Assembly (NCBI GenBank): GCA_020404895.1
Contig: JADBWK010000012.1
Span: 1-41,459 of the forward strand
Length of the DNA stretch: 41,459 nt
Reading direction: 5' to 3'
Source of the DNA: Pseudanabaena sp. M085S1SP2A07QC
GTDB lineage: Bacteria; Cyanobacteriota; Cyanobacteriia; Pseudanabaenales; Pseudanabaenaceae
Part shown: piece by piece, positions 16,723-25,346 of the stretch
How the letters are laid out: every line of letters starts with the position of its first letter
How positions within the stretch are numbered: the first letter of the stretch is position 1
The notes under the pieces: model-generated
The model's input: only the letters and a program-made list of their open reading frames with translations
Told to the model about the DNA's origin: nothing
The model's database searches: none
Made by a program: the position numbers and the translations under genes

Positions 16723-17427
16723 ATGTCAGGACATATCCTACTTGTGGATGATGAACCAGGGCTGAGAGAGGCGGTGCAAGCCTATCTTGAAGATAGTGGC
16801 TTTGCAGTGCAAGTTGCTAACAATGCGCGAGACGCATGGCAACTACTAGAGCAAACCACACCCGATCTGGTGATCTCGGACATCATGATGCCGCAGGTGA
16901 GTGGGTATGAATTTCTGAAGCAAATGCGTGAAGACGTAAGATTTTTAAATTTGCCTGTGGTGTTTTTGACAGCAAAGGGCATGACCAAGGATCGCATTGA
17001 TGGCTATAACGCGGGTTGTGATGCTTATTTGTCGAAGCCTTTTGATCCTGATGAGCTAGTTGCGATCGCGGAAAATTTGATTGCCCGTCGAGCGATCCAA
17101 GCAGTTACAGCTAATAGTAATACTTCTGAAATAACTGATTTGGCTGGTCAACTTGCCGAAATCAAGGAATTGCTCAAAGAGAAAGCGGCGATCAAGGTTA
17201 AAGTTACCCCACCACCAATCAAGATTGAGTTTACACCTCGTGAACAGAGTGTTTTAGAGCTTGTAGTTGAAGGCTTGATGAATAAAGAAATCGCTAAGCG
17301 TCTTGGTACAACTATTCGGAATGTTGAGAAATATGTCAGTCGGCTATTTAGTAAAACTGGTACTAGCAGCCGCACCGAATTGGTGCGCTATGCGTTACAA
17401 CATGGCTTGATTGAGGCTTATTCTTAG
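16723..17427 (+). CDS. Response regulator with LuxR/NarL-type HTH (Ycf29-like)
   Basis: A 234-residue DNA-binding response regulator. The receiver (about 3-122) is intact: acidic D9-D10, phospho-acceptor D53 in ISDIMMPQVSG, and Lys in LSKPFD. A linker of about 45 residues precedes a LuxR/NarL helix-turn-helix (about 165-230) with FTPREQSVLELVVEGLMNKEIA and the recognition helix NVEKYVSRLF. The overall arrangement resembles the regulator called Ycf29 in algal plastids and its cyanobacterial relatives; this is from memory. No kinase is directly adjacent, and the next gene downstream, the cyclase, is 225 bases away. Confidence 0.9.
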   Translation: MSGHILLVDDEPGLREAVQAYLEDSGFAVQVANNARDAWQLLEQTTPDLVISDIMMPQVSGYEFLKQMREDVRFLNLPVVFLTAKGMTKDRIDGYNAGCDAYLSKPFDPDELVAIAENLIARRAIQAVTANSNTSEITDLAGQLAEIKELLKEKAAIKVKVTPPPIKIEFTPREQSVLELVVEGLMNKEIAKRLGTTIRNVEKYVSRLFSKTGTSSRTELVRYALQHGLIEAYS

Positions 17428-17595
17428 GTAAAAGGCATCTCGACTCGCTAACGCATTCTAAAAATAATTAATCCCACTTGATGCGTTACGTTTCACTAAA
17501 GCATCCTACAAATAATTAAGCATTCTTCACTTATGAGTTATCTACTAACATTTTCCTAGAAATTTCTAACCTAAAATACATTGCTCTTAATATTG

Positions 17596-17638
17596 AACTT
17601 ATAGATAAAAAGTGCCACACACTTTTTATCTATAAGTT
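17596..17638. repeat. Stem-loop 14 bases before the cyclase start codon
   Basis: 19-base arms AACTTATAGATAAAAAGTG and complement around a 5-base loop. Its end is only 14 bases from the ATG at 17653. It may be a terminator for the response regulator, but in cyclase mRNA it would fold right next to the ribosome site. Confidence 0.6.
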
Positions 17639-17652
17639 TATAAATTTTTTAT

Positions 17653-19785
17653 ATGCAATGGTTTAAATTTAATTGGCTGAGTATTAAGTCGAAACTGATT
17701 GTGATGCTGCTAACCGTGAGCAGTAGCTCGATCCTCGTGACTGCATATCTGGGTTATCAAAGCGGGAAGTCCAATTTGACCGATCGCGTATTTAATCAAT
17801 TAACCAGTGTGCGGGCTTCCAAGGCTTATCAAATCGAATCCTATTTCAAAACAATTCGCAATCATATTCAAACGCTGAGTATCGATCCTTCAGTAGGAAC
17901 AGCGCTCTCCGAATTTACGAACGCTTACCGACAGCTTGAAAATGTGCCATTACCAGCCGATGCTTTGCCCAAAATTAATGCTTATTATCAGAATGAATTT
18001 CTGCCCAAATTAGCGCAAACAGAGCAAGGTTCTCCTGTTCTGAATTCATTTTTACCAGAAGCGATCGCTAGTAATTATCTGCAATATCATTACATCGCCA
18101 ATAATTCTAATCCCATTGGCAAAAAGCATCTCTTAGACAAAGCCAATGATAGTAGTGAATATAGTCGCCTCCATGGTCGTTATCATCCGATCTTTCGGAA
18201 TATTATTGAGAAATTTGGTTACTATGATTTGTTCCTAATTGATCCTGATGGTCGAATAGTTTATACAGTTTATAAAGAGACAGATTTTGCTTCTAGTCTT
18301 ACCATTGGCGCTTATAACGAAAGTAATCTTGCCCGTCTATTTGCCTCAGTGCGCCGTTCTAAAGAAAAAGACTATGCAAGGATCATCGATCTGGAGTCTT
18401 ATGCTCCTTCCTATGGTGCTCCAGCCGCTTTTATTGCCGCACCTATTTATAATCAAGATAAATTTATCGGCGTTCTCGCGATTCAAGTACCAGTTGACGA
18501 GATTAATAATGTGATGACAGGTAATCGCAAATGGGAAGCTGATGGCTTAGGCAAAAGTGGTGAAACTTATCTAGTTGGTCCAGATTACTTAATGCGATCG
18601 GTTTCGCGATTTTTGATTGAAACACCTGAAGAATACTTAAAAACTCTAGTTGCTTTAGGCGTAAATAACGAAACAATTAAACGGATTCGCCAATACAAGA
18701 CCTCGGTTTTGGCTCAAGCTGTCAAGACTACTGCTGTTGAGGAAGCGATGATGGGTAAGCAAGACATTAAAATTATCCGTGATTATCGTGATATTCCTGT
18801 CTTGAGTTCTTACTCACTTTTACAAATAGAAGGATTGAAATGGGCGATTCTCTCGGAAATAGATTTAGCAGAAGCCTATGCTCCAATTTATGATTTTGAA
18901 CGACAGTTAGTAATCTCGGCAACTTTACTAATGTTGTTAGTAATTTTATTGGCGATGGTAATGGCTTCTTTGTTTGTGAAGCCGATTAATCAATTAATTA
19001 CCAGCGCTCGTAAAGTGGCTGCGGGGCAATTGGATGCGATCGCAGTTTTAGAAACTGAAGATGAATTTGGAGAACTCGCGCAATCTTTTAATCTGATGGT
19101 GTCAAGTTTACGTGATCAGACTGATTTAGTTGAAGAAAAAAATCGTGAGAATGAGCAATTGTTGCTTAGTATCTTTCCTGCGGCGATCGCTAAACGTCTG
19201 AAACAAGGTGAAAAGAATATTGCCGAAAGTGCTTCTAATGTAACGGTGCTATTTTCTGATTTGACGGGCTTCTCGAAATTGTCAGATTCTCTTACTGCTT
19301 ACGAAATTGTCAGTATTCTCAACGATCTGGTCACTAGTTTTGATGAAACCGCCGATCGTTTTGGCATGGAAAAAATTAAAACCATTGGTGATAGCTACAT
19401 GGCGGTCTGTGGTCTGTCGGTTCCCTATCTCGACCATGATAAACGGGCGATTGATTTTGCGATAGAAATGCAAGCGATCGTAAGGAGATTTAGTCAAGAG
19501 CGTGGATTCAAATTGAATATCAGCTTAGGAATTAACTCAGGCGATATCGTGGCAGGCATCGTCGGCAGAAATAAATTTATTTACGATGTTTGGGGCGACA
19601 CGATTAATATTGCTAGTGCCTTAAAGTCTGCTTGTCCTGAAGGCGCGATTTTAGTTTCTCACGAAATTTATAATCGTCTATGTGACCTCTACGAGTTTGC
19701 GCCACTAGCCACCAAAATCGAAGATGGTGAAGTCGTATTAGAAGCATGGCATCTCAAAAGCACGATCAAAATTAAACCAAGCTAA
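17653..19785 (+). CDS. Membrane-bound class III adenylate/guanylate cyclase with Cache-like sensor
   Basis: 710 residues. TM1 (about 14-34) and TM2 (about 419-440) bracket a large extracytoplasmic dCache-like sensor; HAMP (about 440-492) and a coiled coil lead to the cyclase domain (about 525-700). Metal-binding Asp are D536 (FSDLTGF) and D580 (TIGDSYM). The adenine-selecting pair K576 and D645 (YDVWGDT) suggests ATP as substrate. N652 is present, but the transition-state Arg expected four residues later is Ala656 (NIASALKS), a loss that would weaken or abolish catalysis in a canonical homodimer. The start at ATG 17653 gives a good signal-anchor. Confidence 0.88.
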   Translation: MQWFKFNWLSIKSKLIVMLLTVSSSSILVTAYLGYQSGKSNLTDRVFNQLTSVRASKAYQIESYFKTIRNHIQTLSIDPSVGTALSEFTNAYRQLENVPLPADALPKINAYYQNEFLPKLAQTEQGSPVLNSFLPEAIASNYLQYHYIANNSNPIGKKHLLDKANDSSEYSRLHGRYHPIFRNIIEKFGYYDLFLIDPDGRIVYTVYKETDFASSLTIGAYNESNLARLFASVRRSKEKDYARIIDLESYAPSYGAPAAFIAAPIYNQDKFIGVLAIQVPVDEINNVMTGNRKWEADGLGKSGETYLVGPDYLMRSVSRFLIETPEEYLKTLVALGVNNETIKRIRQYKTSVLAQAVKTTAVEEAMMGKQDIKIIRDYRDIPVLSSYSLLQIEGLKWAILSEIDLAEAYAPIYDFERQLVISATLLMLLVILLAMVMASLFVKPINQLITSARKVAAGQLDAIAVLETEDEFGELAQSFNLMVSSLRDQTDLVEEKNRENEQLLLSIFPAAIAKRLKQGEKNIAESASNVTVLFSDLTGFSKLSDSLTAYEIVSILNDLVTSFDETADRFGMEKIKTIGDSYMAVCGLSVPYLDHDKRAIDFAIEMQAIVRRFSQERGFKLNISLGINSGDIVAGIVGRNKFIYDVWGDTINIASALKSACPEGAILVSHEIYNRLCDLYEFAPLATKIEDGEVVLEAWHLKSTIKIKPS

Positions 19786-19789
19786 GAAA

Positions 19790-19846
19790 ATAAAACCCAA
19801 TAATATTTCGGCGGGCGTAGCCCGCCGAAATATTATTGGGTTTTAT
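19790..19846. terminator. Long perfect stem-loop between the cyclase and crcB
   Basis: 27-base arms start ATAAAACCCAATAATATTTC and close on GGCGGGC-GTA-GCCCGCC; a T-rich stretch follows. It should terminate the cyclase transcript. The outer AAAACCCAA matches hairpins at 6357 and 13164. Confidence 0.75.
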
Positions 19847-19867
19847 TTGGATTATTGTTAACAACTC

Positions 19868-20257
19868 ATGTCAGATATAACTAATGCATTCGCGATCGCA
19901 TCAGGTGCAGTACCTGGTGCTCTATCTCGTTTTTATCTTACAGAATGGTCAAAAGCAAAATATGGGACAAAATTTCCTTACGCAACTTTTGGGATTAACG
20001 TAACTGGTTGCTTAGCGATGGGATTCTTTTTCACAATTTCCAAAGGAATCGCAGGCTATCCCACAGAATTAGATCTATTGATTAGAACTGGATTTTTAGG
20101 CTCCTATACCACTTTCTCCACTTACGGATTTGACACGCTCACGATGTGGCGGAGTAACCAAAAGATTGCGACTATTTTTTATTGGGCTGGGAGTGCGATT
20201 CTAGGTGTAGTCGCAGTATTTTTAGGTGCAGCGATCGCCAAACTCTTTATCAAGTAA
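19868..20257 (+). CDS. crcB: CrcB/Fluc fluoride channel, first copy
   Basis: A 129-residue inner-membrane protein with four hydrophobic helices that exports fluoride passively. Family motifs are GAVPGALSRFYL (the GaxxRy motif), the pore Asn in FGINVTGCLAMGF, and GFLGSYTTFSTYGFD with the Phe and Thr/Ser of the fluoride path. It is followed 94 bases later by a second crcB on the same strand. CrcB works as an antiparallel dual-topology dimer; two adjacent genes often encode fixed-topology partners of a heterodimer. I see no fluoride riboswitch consensus before it. Confidence 0.92.
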   Translation: MSDITNAFAIASGAVPGALSRFYLTEWSKAKYGTKFPYATFGINVTGCLAMGFFFTISKGIAGYPTELDLLIRTGFLGSYTTFSTYGFDTLTMWRSNQKIATIFYWAGSAILGVVAVFLGAAIAKLFIK

Positions 20258-20268
20258 GCCAAACATGC

Positions 20269-20331
20269 AATTCGTAATTCGTAATTCGTAATTCCCAATT
20301 CCCAATTCCCAATTCGTAATTCGTAATTCCC
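20269..20331. repeat. Nine tandem heptamers (STRR type) between the crcB copies
   Basis: Nine exact 7-base units alternate between AATTCGT and AATTCCC in the order GT, GT, GT, CC, CC, CC, GT, GT, CC (naming the last two bases that differ). Short tandemly repeated heptamers are a known cyanobacterial repeat class. They fill most of the 94-base gap between crcB genes. Confidence 0.9.
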
Positions 20332-20351
20332 AATTTCTAGGACAAGAAACA

Positions 20352-20759
20352 ATGAATTCTTTAAAAGGACGTTTTCCAATAGCTGTAGCGATCGGCGCTA
20401 TTTTTGGTGCATTGAGCCGTTTTTACATTACTGATTTAGCAAAAGCTATGTTTGGTAAAGATTTTGGATTTTACGGGACATTCTTTATTAACGTCACAGG
20501 ATGTTTGATCATTGCCTATATTCTGACCCTCGCAACCGAGAATATTCGCCTCATTTCACCCGAACTCCGACTGATGACAACAACAGGTTTTTGTGGTGCA
20601 TATACCACTTTCTCTACCTACGGATTGGAAGCTAGCGGTTTCTTAGAGAAAGGTAATATCACAATGTTACTAGTTTATTTTGTTGGCAGTGCGATCTCAG
20701 GCATGATTGGCATTCAAATTGGTGTTTTATTGGCAAGAACCTGCGATCGACAATCTTAG
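20352..20759 (+). CDS. crcB: CrcB/Fluc fluoride channel, second copy
   Basis: A 135-residue four-helix membrane protein with the motifs GAIFGALSRFYI, FFINVTGCLIIAY and GFCGAYTTFSTYGLE. It is clearly paralogous to the preceding crcB, sharing motif order and the SRFY and TTFSTYG cores, and probably forms the heterodimeric partner. The hydrophobic helices are of typical length. Its stop codon lies in a 14-base sequence, TAGAAAGTACCTGC, repeated at the 3' end of ileS. Confidence 0.92.
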   Translation: MNSLKGRFPIAVAIGAIFGALSRFYITDLAKAMFGKDFGFYGTFFINVTGCLIIAYILTLATENIRLISPELRLMTTTGFCGAYTTFSTYGLEASGFLEKGNITMLLVYFVGSAISGMIGIQIGVLLARTCDRQS

Positions 20760-20876
20760 AAAGTACCTGCGATCGCAGTGTCGGTGCGATCGCATACATG
20801 CAGCCTTAATTAACATGATATTTATATTGAATTAAGTAATACAAACAAAGCATTTCACTTTTATTTTATTATTTTG

Positions 20877-20963
20877 GATTTGCTTTTAAGCACTTTTTTC
20901 CTTGTTTATAGAGGGTTTCAGGTTCTAAGGTCTACTAGTATCGATTTGCTTTTAAGCACTTTT
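20877..20963. repeat. 21-base perfect direct repeat at the 3' end of the AlbA_2 gene
   Basis: The same 21 bases (beginning GATTTGCTTTTAAGCAC) occur at 20877-20897 and 20943-20963, 66 bases apart. The second copy contains the stop codon of the minus-strand AlbA_2 gene. No hairpin lies between them. This may be a small duplication or an integration scar. Confidence 0.8.
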
Positions 20964-22380
20964 ACGCCCAAAAAGGTAAGTAGCGAGCATAGCGAGTAGA
21001 GTTAGAAGCTGAGTAATCTGGCTTAATCAAGCCAGATTCTTTTGTAGCACTGATTACTTGAGACACGAGAACGTTTTTTGACTCATCAAAACCAAATCGC
21101 TCTCTTAGTGTCTGGTTAGACATCTGCCTGTTACTGACGTATAGCAAACAGCAATGCTGATAACAGGCTCGAATGCGATCCGATTTACTCATGTCATCAA
21201 AAGTTTGGTAAGCAAATAAAACTGTTGTGGTACGAGTTTCTCCTACCCGAAAATCTGGCGCGGGTAATTGGTAAACTTCTGCTGCGCTCACAACTTTGTC
21301 AATACCACTGCCTTTTTCTTCACATATACCGAAACGGCGCATTAGATCAGCGAGTTGTTCGTTGCGGGAGCGGTATTCATCAATGAAACGATCAACAGGA
21401 ATAGGTGGAATGCCTGGGTTAGATATTTCAATGCGATCGCTGTACATTTCAATCATTACAGAAGCACCTGTTGCTAGAAAATCCTGATGCACCAAGGCAT
21501 TAGCAATAAGTTCTCTTAGTGCCTGTATCGGAAACATTTTGACTTCTTGGCGAACCGCTTCTTCAATAAAGCGATTTTGTGGGGCTGCTGAATGTACAAA
21601 ACTAACTAATTTCTCAAAGCTGACCGCATATCCGCGATTTCCCATCTTGTCATCACGAGTTTGAAGTTTATTACTACCTTCATAGAGAACGACACGAGGA
21701 GCTTTACGAGCTAATGCGAGCGAAAAAGCATCAAGCTTTTTTGCCAAAACGATCGCAGCTAAATTGGTAATTGTCCATCCTTGAGTTGTTTGTTTGATTA
21801 AATCTTGGCTTTGTAATCTCTCTAAAACAGCCTCACGGGTGGTTGGATAAGGAACCTTTAGGAGTTCAAAGTAAGTTTGAGTATCTAGTAAAGCAATTAC
21901 ATCATCTGGGCTGGCATCTAGGCGAGCAGGTTGAAAAAACCAATCTTGCTGATCTTCTGCAAAAATCTGTTTCAGTCTATCTACAGTCATTGGTCGTAGT
22001 TCTTCTCCAACCCTCATCCAGTGGATTCCCTTATATTCCAATGCTTGCCCCGTAGGACGAGGAGGCACTTTAAAAACTAGCACTCGACCATTAGGATGCT
22101 GTAGCTCGGTAATGTCTACCCGAAATCTAAGGTCTTGAAATATACCTGCTTTAAGTTTGTTTAGACTTTCTACAGTTGACCAAGCTTGGGAACCGACCAC
22201 TTGACGAGGTCGCTTATCAGTAACACCTAAAACAAGATAGCCACCACCTTCATTAGCCAGCGCTATGCAGTATTCTCGGAGCTTTGTTGAATCATACTGC
22301 TGCTTTGCTTCTTTAAATTCAAGTTGTTCTGTCTCAGTAGGCGTTACTAGCCATTTCTCAAGTGTTTCAAGATTAATCAT
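20962..22380 (-). CDS. AlbA_2 (Schlafen-like) ATP-binding protein
   Basis: 472 residues. The N-terminal AlbA_2 domain (about 8-125) has TEQLEFKEAK, ALANEGGGYLVLGVTD and the downstream HWMRVGEELRPM. A central region leads to a GHKL-type ATPase-like domain (about 280-370) with LRELIANALVHQDF and IEISNPGIPPIP. The C-terminus (about 395-465) may be a winged helix, as in RecG-related regulators. Proteins of this build are annotated as transcriptional regulators or putative DNA-binding ATPases, and some occur in defence islands; the role here is unknown. It lies between crcB and ileS, and 14-base direct repeats flank it. Confidence 0.82.
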   Translation of the reverse strand: MINLETLEKWLVTPTETEQLEFKEAKQQYDSTKLREYCIALANEGGGYLVLGVTDKRPRQVVGSQAWSTVESLNKLKAGIFQDLRFRVDITELQHPNGRVLVFKVPPRPTGQALEYKGIHWMRVGEELRPMTVDRLKQIFAEDQQDWFFQPARLDASPDDVIALLDTQTYFELLKVPYPTTREAVLERLQSQDLIKQTTQGWTITNLAAIVLAKKLDAFSLALARKAPRVVLYEGSNKLQTRDDKMGNRGYAVSFEKLVSFVHSAAPQNRFIEEAVRQEVKMFPIQALRELIANALVHQDFLATGASVMIEMYSDRIEISNPGIPPIPVDRFIDEYRSRNEQLADLMRRFGICEEKGSGIDKVVSAAEVYQLPAPDFRVGETRTTTVLFAYQTFDDMSKSDRIRACYQHCCLLYVSNRQMSNQTLRERFGFDESKNVLVSQVISATKESGLIKPDYSASNSTRYARYLPFWA

Positions 22381-22389
22381 AGGGCAATG

Positions 22390-25281
22390 CTAGAAAGTAC
22401 CTGCTAATGCACCGACACAGCGATCGCAGATATGCGGATGCTCAGCAGACTCACCGATATGAGTGGAGTAGTTCCAGCAACGGGGACATTTTTTACCATC
22501 TGCCTTGAGTACAGCAATTTGTAAGCCTGTTGCTTCACCTGTGAATTGTAAATCGGTGGGTAGGCTATCGACGATCTCTGCTTGCGAGACGATGAATAGA
22601 TAGCGCAACTCATCGCCGCAGGATGCTAAATAACTGCGTTGGCTGTCATCAGATACGACCAGTAAGACCTTCGCTTCAAGTGGAGCACCGATCGCTTTGC
22701 CATTTCGGGCTAGTTCCAATACTTTATTTACTTCAGAACGGACTTCGCGGAGATATTCCCACTTACCAGCTAGTTCGGGCTTGTACCATTCATCATGATC
22801 TGTAAACCAACCTGCTTGGAATACCGACTTTTGGGGTACGGGATAGGGCAGATGTTGCCAGATATCTTCGGCGGTGTGAGCTAGTACAGGTGCGATCGCT
22901 TTAGTAATTGCTTCGAGGCAATACATCAGCACGGTTTGGCAACTGCGACGGCGGGGTGCATTGGGGGAACTAATATAGAGGCGATCTTTGGCGATGTCTA
23001 AATAGAAGTTAGATAAATCCACCGTACAGAAGTTTTGGATGGTTTGGAAGAAGCGGGAGAACTGGAAGTTATCGTAGGCTTCGGTGACATCTTTGGTGAC
23101 TTCAGCAAGACGATGTAGGATATAGCGATCACTCTCTGGCAATTGGTCATAGGTCACAGTATCCTGAGCAGGATCGAAATCAAAGAGATTGCTTAACAAG
23201 AATCTCGCTGTATTCCGAATTTTGCGTGACATATCCGACATCTGCGCCAAGATCGTCTTTCCAATCTGCACATCGCCTGTATAGTCAACACTCGCCGCCC
23301 AAAGACGGATTACATCCGCACCATAGGGTGGTTCTTTTTTCTGATCCTTGCCACCATTAATCACAACTGTAGGATCAACGATATTGCCGAGGGATTTGCT
23401 CATTTTCTGTCCCTTCTCATCTAGGGCAAAGCCATGGGTTAGTACGGTCTTGTAAGGCGCATAGCCGTTGGTTGCCACACTTGTCAGCAACGAAGATTGG
23501 AACCAGCCACGATGTTGATCGGAGCCTTCAAGATACATATCCGCAGGATAATTGACAGCATAGGGAACGAGTTTAGAGTCATGGTTCTCGCCACCTAGCA
23601 CACCTGCCCAAGAGGAACCAGAGTCAAACCAGACATCCATTGTATCTGTGCCTTTACGATACTTATGTCCATTATTGCGATAGGCTTCAGGAAGCAGTTC
23701 TTCAACTTCTCTTTCCCACCAAACATCGGAGCCATATTCGCCAATCAGGGCTTGAATATGGGCAACTGTTTCTTCTGTCAACAAAGGTTCGTTGGTTTCT
23801 TCGTCATAAAATACAGGAATCGGTACACCCCAAGTACGTTGACGAGAAATACACCAATCCGATCGCTCTTGCACCATTGAGGTAATCCGATTTTCGCCGA
23901 TCGCAGGAATCCATTTCACCTCTTTGATCGATCGCAAAGCATCTCCACGGAAACCATCAACAGACGCGAACCACTGCTCGGTGGCTCTGACGATCACAGG
24001 CTTCTTGGTGCGCCAGTCGTAGGGATATTTGTGGTTATAGGCTTCTTCTTTAATGAGAGTTCCATTAGCAGTCAAGATTTCCACAACCTTGGTGTTGCCT
24101 TCCTTCAGAACACTCAAACCAACCAAGTCTTCGCCAGCATCAGCATTAAAAATACCGCGATCGTCTACTAGGGAAATCATTCCCAAATTATATTTTTTAC
24201 CAACGATAAAGTCATCATGACCATGATTGGGAGCGGTATGCACTAAGCCTGTACCTGACTCGGCGGTGACATGTTCGCCTAAGACAATCGGGCTAGGGCG
24301 ATCAGCGATCGGATGTTTTGCGATCGCACCTTCAAGAACATCACCTTTGAAAGTGTATTTAACTTCTAAAGCTTGCTCAAAGGTTACGGCTAGTTTTTCT
24401 ACTAGTTCAGTCGCGACGATGTAGTTTTTCTCGCCAGCCGAGACAATGCTGTAATCTAGGGATGGATTGGCACTGATTCCCAAGTTGGCGGGAATTGTCC
24501 AAGGTGTTGTTGTCCAGATCACAACATGGAGATTTGGTAAATCTGCGATCGCCTTCAGTTTCTCGCTAGATTTGGTAACAGGGAAAGCGACATAGATACT
24601 GCGCGAAATATGATTTTCGGGATATTCTAATTCGGCTTCGGCGAGAGCTGTATGTGAACTCGGCGACCAATATACAGGTCGCAGTCCACGATAGATATAG
24701 CCTTTCAGTGCCATCTTCCCAAATACACTGATTTGCTCGGCTTCATATTCAGGCTTCAAAGTATAGTAAGCATTTTCATAATCACCCCAAACTCCCAAAC
24801 GCTTAAACATTGCCGCTTGTTCGCCAATTGTTTGCATGGCAAATTCCTTAGCCCGTTTTCGCAATTGCAGAGGGGTTAAATTAGCCCGTTCTTCGGCTTT
24901 GATATTTTGTAATACCTTAAGTTCGATTGGCAATCCGTGACAGTCCCAACCTAATACATAGCGGGCTTTACGTCCACGCAACAGTTGGTAGCGATTAATT
25001 ATATCTTTTAAAGATTTGCCCAAGGCATGACCCATATGCAGTGTCCCATTGGCATATGGGGGGCCATCGTGGAGCGTAAAAATATCGCCTTGGTTGTTCT
25101 GGCTTAAGTTTTCGTAAATGCTTTGTTCCTGCCAAAACTTTTGAATCTCTGGCTCTTTGATAATTGCATTTGCCCGCATCGAAAAGTCCGTTTGCGGTAG
25201 GTTAACGGTGTCTTTGTATTCAGACTGTTCGAGGCTTTTTGGCGCAGGTTTCTCAGAGTTGGCTTTAGGAGCAGATGTCAT
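22390..25281 (-). CDS. ileS: Isoleucyl-tRNA synthetase
   Basis: A 963-residue class I synthetase that charges tRNA-Ile and edits Val-tRNA. The HIGH-type motif is in GPPYANGTLHMGHALGK near residue 75. The editing domain has TTPWTIPANLGIS and the GTGLVHTAPNHGHDDF region. The KMSKS loop is in GQKMSKSLGNIVDP. The C-terminal zinc finger has CPRCWNYST and CDRCVG. Length and domain order are those of a bacterial IleS with a C-terminal zinc-binding module. The N-terminal 30 residues are a polar extension. It forms its own transcription unit as far as can be seen. Confidence 0.97.
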   Translation of the reverse strand: MTSAPKANSEKPAPKSLEQSEYKDTVNLPQTDFSMRANAIIKEPEIQKFWQEQSIYENLSQNNQGDIFTLHDGPPYANGTLHMGHALGKSLKDIINRYQLLRGRKARYVLGWDCHGLPIELKVLQNIKAEERANLTPLQLRKRAKEFAMQTIGEQAAMFKRLGVWGDYENAYYTLKPEYEAEQISVFGKMALKGYIYRGLRPVYWSPSSHTALAEAELEYPENHISRSIYVAFPVTKSSEKLKAIADLPNLHVVIWTTTPWTIPANLGISANPSLDYSIVSAGEKNYIVATELVEKLAVTFEQALEVKYTFKGDVLEGAIAKHPIADRPSPIVLGEHVTAESGTGLVHTAPNHGHDDFIVGKKYNLGMISLVDDRGIFNADAGEDLVGLSVLKEGNTKVVEILTANGTLIKEEAYNHKYPYDWRTKKPVIVRATEQWFASVDGFRGDALRSIKEVKWIPAIGENRITSMVQERSDWCISRQRTWGVPIPVFYDEETNEPLLTEETVAHIQALIGEYGSDVWWEREVEELLPEAYRNNGHKYRKGTDTMDVWFDSGSSWAGVLGGENHDSKLVPYAVNYPADMYLEGSDQHRGWFQSSLLTSVATNGYAPYKTVLTHGFALDEKGQKMSKSLGNIVDPTVVINGGKDQKKEPPYGADVIRLWAASVDYTGDVQIGKTILAQMSDMSRKIRNTARFLLSNLFDFDPAQDTVTYDQLPESDRYILHRLAEVTKDVTEAYDNFQFSRFFQTIQNFCTVDLSNFYLDIAKDRLYISSPNAPRRRSCQTVLMYCLEAITKAIAPVLAHTAEDIWQHLPYPVPQKSVFQAGWFTDHDEWYKPELAGKWEYLREVRSEVNKVLELARNGKAIGAPLEAKVLLVVSDDSQRSYLASCGDELRYLFIVSQAEIVDSLPTDLQFTGEATGLQIAVLKADGKKCPRCWNYSTHIGESAEHPHICDRCVGALAGTF

Positions 25282-25346
25282 CGTTCTAGACTATGTCAGA
25301 TTTTGCAAAGGTTTACACTTCATAATACTACAAACTAGTTTGCAAC

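Noticed and set aside
17453-17520. Imperfect 20-base direct repeat (GCATTCTAAAAATAATTAA / GCATCCTACAAATAATTAA)
   Set aside because: AT-rich and short, with no linked feature; may be chance.
19786-19867. Possible fluoride riboswitch before crcB
   Set aside because: The region is almost entirely a perfect hairpin; the conserved riboswitch bases and pseudoknot pattern were not seen.
20269-20331. CRISPR-like array
   Set aside because: Units are 7 bases in direct tandem with no unique spacers, so it is an STRR repeat.
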